Shown: in pieces, positions 1 through 7,022 of the stretch
Layout of the letters: every line of letters begins with the position of its first letter
Numbering within the stretch: position 1 is the first letter of the stretch
Source: an uncultured Opitutia bacterium
Lineage (GTDB): Bacteria; Verrucomicrobiota; Verrucomicrobiia; Opitutales; Opitutaceae
Direction of reading: 5' to 3'
Assembly: GCA_903938935.1 (NCBI GenBank)
Contig: CAJAFD010000192.1
Span: forward strand, 1-19,267
Length of the DNA stretch: 19,267 nt
Position numbers and translations under genes: made by a program
Notes under the pieces: model-generated
What the model saw: only the letters and a program-made list of their open reading frames with translations
The model's database searches: none
What the model was told of the DNA's origin: nothing

Positions 1-1794
1 CCCGCTACGCCCGTTCGAGCCACCGCGCGGTCGGGCGGCAGGGCGACGTTCATCATTTTTCTCAGCGTCACTTTCGAGTGCCGGCGCCGTCGCGCGCGGG
101 GCTTCACGCTCCCGCATGATTTCATCCACGGGCCGACCTTTGAGCGCGGAAATCTTCATCGTTACAATCGGCGCCGATTGAATGACGGGCGCATGTTGCT
201 CAGAAGCGATTTTCTTAAACGGTTCGATCTGGTCGTCCTGGATATCGAAAAATAACAAATTCGGCCGGGCGCCCTCGCCCGCGAGATCGACTTGGTTGAG
301 CAAGGTCGTGCGCGTGAGGTACAGCGTGAGAATCAAAAACGTGCCCAAGCCCAGCGAGAGCAACAGCAACACCGTGCGATTATTCGGCCGGTGCAAATTC
401 GCGATCCCTTGCCGCACGACATACGGCAGACTCCGCGGCACAAACCGCCGCGCCGCCCACGCCACGAGCTGAGCGAGTCCGGCCAGCACCCCAAAACCCA
501 CGACCAACATCCCGGTGAAACCGAGCCCGATTCGCCAGCTGCGCGTTTGCCAATAAGCGAAGCCCGTGACCGCCGCGAGAATCAGCGCACCCAAAATCAT
601 GCGCCACGGATCGGTGGCGGCGCCCGTGCGCTCGATGAAAGCCGAGCGCAATGCCACCAGCGGCGACACCCGCCGCACCGCCAGCAAGGGCAAAAGCGTA
701 AACAAAAAACAAATCACCAACCCCGCTCCCACGCCCCGACCGACGGCCGGCCACGCGATGAAAAAATTCACATCAATCGGCAGGACTCCCTGCAGCACGA
801 CGGGCAACAACACCTGCAACGTGATCCCGAGCGCCGCCCCGAGGACTGCGCCAAACATGCCGAGCGCGATGCCTTGCACGACATACACCGAAAAACTCTG
901 CGCCGCACTCGCGCCGAGGCAGCGCAGCACCGCCACCGTCGCGATTTTTTGGCGCACATAGACGTGAATCGCACTCGCGACCCCGATCGCTCCGAGAAAC
1001 AGCGCCACGAAACCCACGAGATTGAGAAACCCTTCGATGTTGGTCAGCGCCGCCCCGAGGTTGCGCTTGCGTTCCGCCACCGTGGAAAACGAGAGGCGTT
1101 CACTCGTAAATTTTGATTTCATCGCGCGCTCCACGGCCTCCGCGTCTTGCCCCTCGGGCAGTTTGATCAACACGCGGTGCTGCGTGATGCTCTCGCGATT
1201 CATCAATCCCGTCGTCGTCAGCAACTCGAGCGGCACGTAGGCGCGAGGCGCAAAGGTCGCAATCGCCGCCGACTCGCCGGGGACTTTCAAAATCGCGCCC
1301 GCGATGGTAAACGTCGCTTGGCCTAGTTTCACCACGTCACCGACTTTCACGCCAAATTGTGTGAGCAGCGTCTCCTCCAAAACGACGACCGGCCGGCCGG
1401 CCTGCAACTCGGCGGCGGCGCTAGCCGGAGCCGTTTCAAATTTTCCATAAAAAGGAAAATTCGCTTCAACCGCGCGCACCTGCACGAGTCGCGTGGCATC
1501 GTTGGCGGTCGGGAATACCAGCATCGAAGAAAACTCACGCGTGCGCGATCGTTCGCCCCCGAGCCCCGCCGTGTAAGCGAGTACCGGTTCGCTCAAAGTC
1601 GCCCGCGAGGTCACCACGAGATCCGCGCCGAGCAAGCCCTTCGCTTGATCGTCGATGGCTTGCTTCAGATTGACCGTGAATGAACCGATCGCGACGAGCG
1701 CCGCGATCCCGAGCACCACGGACAACGCATACAGCAACAAACGCCGCCGCGAAGCCCGCGAATCCCTCCACGCCATTTTTAAAATGAAGCTCAT
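1..1794 (-). CDS. ybbP: YbbP-like ABC transporter permease (FtsX/MacB type), C-terminus cut by window edge
   Basis: The minus strand is open without a stop from ATG at 1794 to base 1, giving 598 codons of a protein whose family is usually about 800-850 residues. It begins MSFILKMAWRDSRASRRR, the typical YbbP start, followed by a first membrane segment at about residues 19-38. A periplasmic MacB-PCD-like domain follows (about 40-250), then FtsX-type membrane segments at about 256-278, 300-333 and 343-372. A further membrane block (about 400-500) opens the second half. The tail in the window (about 500-598) is soluble and charged. It pairs with the ATPase just upstream: the ATPase stop and this start share ATGA (1791-1794), which implies translational coupling. 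YbbA-YbbP complexes are thought to move lipophilic compounds or lipoproteins across the envelope; the substrate cannot be read from sequence. Confidence 0.9.
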   Translation of the reverse strand, partial: MSFILKMAWRDSRASRRRLLLYALSVVLGIAALVAIGSFTVNLKQAIDDQAKGLLGADLVVTSRATLSEPVLAYTAGLGGERSRTREFSSMLVFPTANDATRLVQVRAVEANFPFYGKFETAPASAAAELQAGRPVVVLEETLLTQFGVKVGDVVKLGQATFTIAGAILKVPGESAAIATFAPRAYVPLELLTTTGLMNRESITQHRVLIKLPEGQDAEAVERAMKSKFTSERLSFSTVAERKRNLGAALTNIEGFLNLVGFVALFLGAIGVASAIHVYVRQKIATVAVLRCLGASAAQSFSVYVVQGIALGMFGAVLGAALGITLQVLLPVVLQGVLPIDVNFFIAWPAVGRGVGAGLVICFLFTLLPLLAVRRVSPLVALRSAFIERTGAATDPWRMILGALILAAVTGFAYWQTRSWRIGLGFTGMLVVGFGVLAGLAQLVAWAARRFVPRSLPYVVRQGIANLHRPNNRTVLLLLSLGLGTFLILTLYLTRTTLLNQVDLAGEGARPNLLFFDIQDDQIEPFKKIASEQHAPVIQSAPIVTMKISALKGRPVDEIMREREAPRATAPALESDAEKNDERRPAARPRGGSNGRSG

Positions 1795-2492
1795 GATGCC
1801 GCGAGCGTTTCATCCGACACCACCGCGCCACTGCGCAGACGCAGGATGCGACCGCATTTCTTCGCGAGTTCGAGGTCGTGCGTCACGAGCACGAGCGTCG
1901 TGCCTTTCTCGCGGTTGAGACCGAAAATTAATTCCACCATCGCCGCCGCGGTGTCGCCATCGAGATTACCGGTCGGTTCGTCGCAGAATAAAATTTTGGG
2001 CCGATTCATGAACGCCCGCGCCAGCGCCACGCGCTGTTGTTCGCCGCCGGAGAGCTGCACGGGATAATGATCGCAACGCGCCCCGAGGCCGACGCGGCCG
2101 AGCAACGCCGTCGCTTCGGCCTCGACCACCGCGCCGCCTTCCCCGCGCAACTCGAGTGGCACGAGCACGTTTTCGAGCGCCGTGAGCGTCGGAATGAGTT
2201 GGAAATTTTGAAACACAAACCCCACGTGCGCGTTGCGCACGAGCGCGCGGCCGTCTTCGTCGAGCGCACCAAGTTCGCTGCCTGCGAGCGTGACCGTGCC
2301 GCCCGTGGCGCGATCGAGGCCCGCGCACAATCCGAGCAAGGTCGTCTTGCCGCTGCCGCTGGGCCCGACGATCGCGAGACTCGCTCCGGCCGCGAGCTCG
2401 AAGCTGACCTCGCGCAAAACCGTCAGCGGGCCCGCGGTAGTACGATAATGTTTAGTCAGAGACTCGACTTTCAAGATATGTGCGTTAGTCAT
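1791..2492 (-). CDS. ybbA: YbbA-like ABC transporter ATP-binding protein (LolD/MacB class)
   Basis: This 233-residue ATPase energises the YbbP-like permease encoded directly downstream. Visible motifs, numbered from the ATG at 2492, are Walker A GPSGSGKTT (43-51), the Q-loop glutamine in VFQNFQ (about 95), signature LSGGEQQRVALARA (147-160), Walker B ILFCDEPTGNLD (167-178) and the H-loop VTHD (203-206). Length and motif spacing fit the LolD/YbbA/MacB subfamily of cytoplasmic nucleotide-binding subunits. An in-frame GTG at 2516 would add eight residues, but the ATG followed by TNAHILKVESL matches the usual family start better. No Shine-Dalgarno sequence is seen before either start. The gene is divergent from a TesA-like esterase, the arrangement known in E. 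coli. The stop overlaps the permease start by four bases. Confidence 0.93.
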   Translation of the reverse strand: MTNAHILKVESLTKHYRTTAGPLTVLREVSFELAAGASLAIVGPSGSGKTTLLGLCAGLDRATGGTVTLAGSELGALDEDGRALVRNAHVGFVFQNFQLIPTLTALENVLVPLELRGEGGAVVEAEATALLGRVGLGARCDHYPVQLSGGEQQRVALARAFMNRPKILFCDEPTGNLDGDTAAAMVELIFGLNREKGTTLVLVTHDLELAKKCGRILRLRSGAVVSDETLAAS

Positions 2493-2538
2493 CTTCGTTA
2501 TAGTGCCAAGAAACACACTCAGCTACCGAAAGCCAGAA

Positions 2539-3227
2539 ATGACTCCGCTTCTTTGGGTAACGCGCCCAGTTCATCTCGTGTTTTTATGGGGATTTTTAAT
2601 GGCATTCGCGGGCCAAGAATTTTGTGCCCTCCACGCCGCCGAAGCCAGCACCCGCAACGTGATCTGCTTCGGTGACAGCATCACGGCGGGCTACGGTCTG
2701 GAAAATGCATCCGCCGAATCTTACCCCGCGCTGCTCCAGCAAAAATTAGATCAAGCTCGGACGGCTATGGACTCGGCCCCGCGTTGGCGCGTCATCAACG
2801 CCGGGCTCAGCGGTGAGACCACCGCTGGAGGAGCGCGGCGCATCGACTGGGTTTTACGCCAGCCGGTCGAAATTTTTATCCTCGCGCTCGGCGGCAACGA
2901 CGGGCTCCGCGGCGTCGATCCCGCCGTTTCTCAAAAAAATCTCCAGACGATCATCGACCGCGTGCGCGCCCGCTATCCCGCGGCTAAAATCGTCCTCGCC
3001 GGCATGATGATGCCGCCGAGCATGGGGGAAGATTACGCGCGCGCCTTCGCGACGATGTATCCCACCCTCGCCGCCAAAATAATCTCACGCTCGTGCCCTT
3101 TTTGCTCGAAGGCGTCGGGGGCCGGCCCGAGTTAAACCAGGTCGACGCGATTCACCCCAACCCCGCCGGCCACGCTCGCATTGCCGAGACGCTGTGGCGC
3201 GGGATTGAGCTTTTGATCACGCGTTGA
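2539..3227 (+). pseudogene. tesA: TesA-like SGNH/GDSL arylesterase, interrupted by a single-base frameshift
   Basis: A secreted lysophospholipase/arylesterase of the TesA type. From ATG 2539 (an upstream in-frame GTG lies at 2503) there is a hydrophobic signal segment ending near ALHAAEA. SGNH block I follows, FGDSITAGYG with the nucleophilic Ser, then block II NAGLSGETT and block III GGND. The open frame then runs off homology after YPTLAAK and stops at 3133-3135. A -1 shift at the A-run 3076-3079 restores the family sequence: NNLTLVPFLLEGVGG, then DAIHPN with the catalytic Asp and His, ending at TGA 3225-3227. The base change is therefore equivalent to losing one A. As read, the product lacks the catalytic Asp-His and should be inactive. 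A sequencing error in the short A-run is the main alternative. Its position divergent from ybbA supports the TesA identity. Confidence 0.85.
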
Positions 3228-3281
3228 GCGCGACGTATAGCTCGCGATCACGGCCCTATCGTACGAACAGCCTACCAAACG

Positions 3282-3306
3282 CGACGAACCCCCACTCCAT
3301 TCGTCG
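3282..3306. other. Inverted repeat after the esterase, possible terminator stem
   Basis: A perfect 7-base stem, CGACGAA (3282-3288) and TTCGTCG (3300-3306), encloses an 11-base loop. It lies 55 bases after the restored esterase stop and 52 bases before the exosortase start. Only TTGG follows, so it is not a classical intrinsic terminator. It may be a transcript-end hairpin or chance. Confidence 0.3.
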
Positions 3307-3320
3307 TTGGCAATCGTTAC

Positions 3321-3341
3321 GGCTCCGAAGTTCCGGGAGCC
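3321..3341. other. Inverted repeat just upstream of the exosortase start
   Basis: GGCTCC (3321-3326) and GGAGCC (3336-3341) form a 6-base perfect stem with a 9-base loop. The stem ends 16 bases before the exosortase ATG at 3358 and is followed by a run of A. It could influence translation initiation or be an operator half-site pair; nothing in the sequence decides this. Confidence 0.25.
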
Positions 3342-3357
3342 AAAAAGTCATTTCGCC

Positions 3358-3894
3358 ATGTCTGTTTTTATCCCACCGCGCGAGCTTCGCGCCCTTGCCG
3401 CCGCCGGTGCGGCCATGCTCATAGGGACCGTCATCCTCCAACAATTTCCGGCGCTCGAACTTTCCTTGTTTGCTGCGGGCGCGGCTCGACTCACCGGGTT
3501 TTTGACCGGCATGCCCGTGGGGCGAATCGCCGAGGGCTGGTTGCTCACGAGTTCATCCAGCGTGATCGCGGTGACCGCAGCGTGCAGCGCTAAAGATTAT
3601 TACCTGATGGTCGTGGCGCTCTTGACGTGGCAGCGCGTCCGCCAAGGCCAAACCGCGTTCGCAGCGTTGCTAGTCGGCCTTTTCGCCGCGCTCCCGCTCA
3701 CGGTTTTTATCAACGCCCTGCGTATCGTCGGCGTGACCGCTGCACATCGCTGGTTGGGGGCGCGGTTGCCCGAAACCTACGATGCCTTTTTGCACCTGTT
3801 TTTTGGGGTCGCCGTTTTTTTACCCGCATTGATCGCACTCAATCTTCTCCTCGAAATGTATGGACGCACCCGCACTCTCAAATCAACCGCCTGA
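3358..3894 (+). CDS. xrtK: Exosortase K-like transpeptidase (archaeosortase/exosortase family)
   Basis: A 178-residue polytopic inner-membrane protein that looks like a short exosortase. The three family catalytic residues are visible in order: Cys76 in VTAACSAKD, Arg122 in NALRIVG and His146 in FLHLFFG. They sit at the ends of hydrophobic helices as in known exosortases. Exosortases recognise a C-terminal motif-helix-basic signal and cleave or transfer their targets at the periplasmic face. The small size and the adjacent VIT-domain protein with a sorting signal point to the XrtK branch. The XrtN branch, which also pairs with a VIT protein, is the alternative. ATG 3358 is preferred over the in-frame TTG at 3307 because homology starts there. 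The end overlaps the next gene by 35 bases, so the two are almost certainly co-expressed. Confidence 0.82.
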   Translation: MSVFIPPRELRALAAAGAAMLIGTVILQQFPALELSLFAAGAARLTGFLTGMPVGRIAEGWLLTSSSSVIAVTAACSAKDYYLMVVALLTWQRVRQGQTAFAALLVGLFAALPLTVFINALRIVGVTAAHRWLGARLPETYDAFLHLFFGVAVFLPALIALNLLLEMYGRTRTLKSTA

Positions 3895-6853
3895 GCTAAA
3901 ACCGACACCGCCACTTCTGCCCGCGTTGCTGGTCGGGCCCGCTGCGCTTTTCTGGCTTTGGGTGCTGCCGCTCGGTATCCTGCTCGCGCTAAATCTTCAG
4001 GGCTATCGCCTCATCTCGGGCAACATGGACGCCGCCCAGCTCGCGGCCGCCCACCGCCTCGGCCTCGTCGGCCTGATCAACCTCCTCGCCGGTCTGGGCC
4101 TCTGCGTCGCGACGCTTAGGTTGCGGATGCAACCGCCGTCGAGGTTGCACCGTCACGCGGATTGGGCCGTCCCGCTCGCTGCCATAGCGATTCAAGTCGC
4201 CTATCTATCGTTCGCTCTTGCGACGTATGAAAAAATCTTACCGCCCAGCGTCACGGTTTGGATCTACACTTATGAGCGTTTTTTCTATAACCAATTTTCC
4301 TTCGTGATGCTCCCGCTTGCGCTCGGGGTGTTCCGACTCGCGAGTTTCAGCCACACTCCCTCCCTGCAACAGAGCATCGTGATCAGCGTTGGTTTACTCG
4401 CCCTCTCGCCGATTCTGTTAAACGCAGGATTTATAATTCTAAGCATCGTCGAAATATTCACGAAGCTTAGCCCGACGATCATGGTAAGTCTCGTGGTTGT
4501 CCTCTCGGTGGTGTTTTTCGTGAGCCTCGTCCGCGTGCTATTATTTGGCCTCCGCAAAATTAAAATTTCGCTCCGCCACGGCGAGCGCATCGCGATCGTT
4601 TTATTCGCCGGCGTGTTTCCCTTCTTGGGACTACTGCTCAATCGATTGATCCCATTCCCCGAGGATTTCCAAGCGCGGGAAGTTTACGCGCTCGTCGCCG
4701 TCAACGCCGCGATCCTGCTCTTCACCTCGTTCCAACACGCCGCCCGCCCGCGCCTGAGCTTCGCCCTGTTGTGCGCCACGTTTCCCTTCTCGCTGTATTT
4801 CTTCATCGTCTTCCTGCCCTACACCCCGTTCTCGCTGCTCGCTGTCATCTTCTTTGGCGTGGGGTTTCTCGTGCTCAGCCCGACCGTGCTTTTCGTGCTG
4901 CAGCTCCATCTGCTCAACCAAGCGCGCCATAGCCCGAGCCTCAACCTGCGCCCCGCCCGCCTCGTGTTACTCGGCCTCGCCTGCGCCTCACTCTTGCCCG
5001 GATTTTTCTTGGCCCGCGCTGTCGCCGACAAAGCCGCGCTCCACGCCGCGCTCGACTACGTTTTTACGCCTGCAATTAAGCCCGGCAATCTCAGCTACCC
5101 TTCCAGCCTCCCCAACCTTCGACGCGCTCTCGTCAGCCACCGGAACTACAAAAAAGGCATCTATTATCCGCTTCTTTCCGATGCTTACGCTTGGCTCGTC
5201 TTCGACGATCTCGTCCTACCCGACGACAAACTCGGCCGTCTCGAAACCACCTTCCTAGGCGCCACCGGCTCCCACGAAAAATCCAACTTCACCCGCAACC
5301 TCCGCGCCGAGCTCCCAGCACGACGCTCCAGCGTGCGCGATCGCACGCGCATGCCGCGCGCCGGCGCGCCCAACCGCAATGTCGAGGTCACGCAACTCAC
5401 CGCGCACGCCAACTCTGCCGGTGAAAACGCCACCACGATCACCCTTGCTCTCACGCTCAACCATCTCGACTCCGCCAATTCTACCTCCGCCGCGGAATAT
5501 CTAAAAACACTCCCGTTGCCCTCGGGGATTTTCGTCCACGGCTTCCGCCTCCACATGAACGGAGTCGCCGTGCCCGGCCGTATCTTCGAGAAAAAAACGG
5601 CGCTCTGGGTTTACACCATGATCCGCGACCAAGAGCGCCGCGATCCCGGTCTGCTCTTTTACCGCACGCCCGAGGAACTCGAACTCCGCGTGTTCCCGAT
5701 CGAGGCCAACAAGCCTGCCACCGTCGAAATCGATTTCCTCGTCCCCGGCACGATCCCTACCGCCGCCCTTGCCACGCCACTGCTCGATCCCGCCGCATTC
5801 CTCGCCCAACTCGGCACGCTGACCCGCGCCCAACTCACGCACGATGCGCAAACCACCGTCGCCACCGGCCACCTCGACGGCCTCAACCTTCCTGTCGTCG
5901 AACGCGCCCCTTACCTCCACCTCATCATCGACCGCTCGCTCGCCTACGCCTACCATGGCGATCTCAACACCGCCCTCCGCGCCGTCCGTAAAAAATTTCC
6001 CGCCGCCGCAAACGCGCGCATCACCCTCGCCCACCATGATCTTTACCAACTCGTTACTCCGCTGAGCTCGCTCGAAGCGCTCATCGCCGCGCCCGCCCTC
6101 GACTTCAGTTCCAAGCTTCCGACCTCCGGCGGACTCGCCCTTGACCTCGCGCTCGCCCACGCCCTCCGCGAACACCGTGACCTCGACCTCAATACCGCTT
6201 CCAACGCGCCCGCTGCCCGCCCGATCTTCGTTATCCTCAGTCGACACGCCGAACCCCGCACGCTCGACCTCAACCTCACTCAGGCCTGGTCCGATCTCGT
6301 CCCCGCCCTCGAACTCCACGAACTCGGCGCCGACGGCACTTGGCTCAGCCATCTCGCGCCCGCCGCCGACGCGACTCCCTTGCTCCGCCTCGGCGATGCG
6401 CAACGCCCGCTCCATCCCGCCCACGCCGTGCGCTTCCCGTCAACAGCCGCACCCACCGTCGCGCTGACTTATTGGTCCCCCGCCTACGCCGAGTGGCGCG
6501 CCGTGCCCGATCTCAACGCGTCCACCACCGCGACGCCTTGGACGCGTGCCCTCGCGCTCCAACTTCGCCAAAATGACCACGCCCGCTCGCCCGGCGACGC
6601 CGCCACCGACCTCAAATCCCTCGTCCAAGCCAGTCGCGAGACCGGCGTCCTTCTAACCACGACCAGTTACATCGTCGTCGAAAATTCCGCCCAATGGCGC
6701 ACCCTTGAAGCGAGCGAAAAACAAAAGCTCGGCCAAAACACCGCCCTCGCTTTTCGCGAAACCCCTGCCCCGCCGGCGCTCTGGCTCGCGGCCGCCTTTA
6801 TCATTTATCTCGTCACCCGCGCCCGTAAAAAACGCGTCCCCACCGACGCGTGA
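3860..6853 (+). CDS. MSEP-CTERM-type polytopic VIT-domain protein, probable sole substrate of the adjacent exosortase
   Basis: This 997-residue protein has three parts. Residues about 20-390 hold roughly ten membrane helices. Residues about 507-630 are a VIT (vault/inter-alpha-trypsin) domain with the hallmark FEKKTALWVYTMIRD and DPGLLFYRTPEELELRVFPI. Residues about 685-900 look like a degenerate von Willebrand A domain: the MIDAS reads D691-R-S693-L-A695, with Ala where the second Ser is expected. The C-terminus is a tripartite sorting signal: ETPAPP (967-972), a hydrophobic helix (about 973-985) and a basic tail RARKKR (987-992). Domain order matches the MSEP-CTERM proteins encoded beside exosortase K, although the MSEP tetrapeptide itself is replaced. 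The start lies inside the exosortase gene. Its biological role is unknown; an extracytoplasmic adhesion or sensor function is only inference. Confidence 0.8.
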   Translation: MDAPALSNQPPELKPTPPLLPALLVGPAALFWLWVLPLGILLALNLQGYRLISGNMDAAQLAAAHRLGLVGLINLLAGLGLCVATLRLRMQPPSRLHRHADWAVPLAAIAIQVAYLSFALATYEKILPPSVTVWIYTYERFFYNQFSFVMLPLALGVFRLASFSHTPSLQQSIVISVGLLALSPILLNAGFIILSIVEIFTKLSPTIMVSLVVVLSVVFFVSLVRVLLFGLRKIKISLRHGERIAIVLFAGVFPFLGLLLNRLIPFPEDFQAREVYALVAVNAAILLFTSFQHAARPRLSFALLCATFPFSLYFFIVFLPYTPFSLLAVIFFGVGFLVLSPTVLFVLQLHLLNQARHSPSLNLRPARLVLLGLACASLLPGFFLARAVADKAALHAALDYVFTPAIKPGNLSYPSSLPNLRRALVSHRNYKKGIYYPLLSDAYAWLVFDDLVLPDDKLGRLETTFLGATGSHEKSNFTRNLRAELPARRSSVRDRTRMPRAGAPNRNVEVTQLTAHANSAGENATTITLALTLNHLDSANSTSAAEYLKTLPLPSGIFVHGFRLHMNGVAVPGRIFEKKTALWVYTMIRDQERRDPGLLFYRTPEELELRVFPIEANKPATVEIDFLVPGTIPTAALATPLLDPAAFLAQLGTLTRAQLTHDAQTTVATGHLDGLNLPVVERAPYLHLIIDRSLAYAYHGDLNTALRAVRKKFPAAANARITLAHHDLYQLVTPLSSLEALIAAPALDFSSKLPTSGGLALDLALAHALREHRDLDLNTASNAPAARPIFVILSRHAEPRTLDLNLTQAWSDLVPALELHELGADGTWLSHLAPAADATPLLRLGDAQRPLHPAHAVRFPSTAAPTVALTYWSPAYAEWRAVPDLNASTTATPWTRALALQLRQNDHARSPGDAATDLKSLVQASRETGVLLTTTSYIVVENSAQWRTLEASEKQKLGQNTALAFRETPAPPALWLAAAFIIYLVTRARKKRVPTDA

Positions 6854-6865
6854 ACGCATCCGCCC

Positions 6866-6891
6866 ACCGGAAATCCTCGTGCGCTTCCGGT
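6866..6891 (+). terminator. Hairpin after the VIT-domain gene, U-tract absent
   Basis: ACCGGAA (6866-6872) pairs perfectly with TTCCGGT (6885-6891) around a 12-base loop, starting 13 bases after the stop codon. The following bases are TGAAAAC, so no U-tract is present. Its position suggests a transcript end, but the call is weak. Confidence 0.3.
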
Positions 6892-7022
6892 TGAAAACTC
6901 CGCAGATCAGAACCGCCACACCTCGCACTTCGCCTCGACGCAGCAGGCGCATGATTTTTTGCCGTCGCGCCGTTTTCGCGTTTCTCGCGCGACATTCTTA
7001 GCACACTCGTATCATCACCTTT

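Noticed and set aside
2497..2504. TATAGT/TATAAC as a divergent promoter between ybbA and the esterase gene
   Set aside because: No matching -35 element at proper spacing on either strand, and the site would lie only four bases before the ybbA start.
3073..3084. Programmed -1 frameshift site in the esterase
   Set aside because: The sequence GCC AAA ATA does not allow good re-pairing after a -1 slip and no canonical X XXY YYZ heptamer is present; loss of one A explains it better.
5501..6424. 307-codon minus-strand frame inside the VIT-protein gene
   Set aside because: Gly/Glu-rich shadow of the real gene with no recognisable motif.
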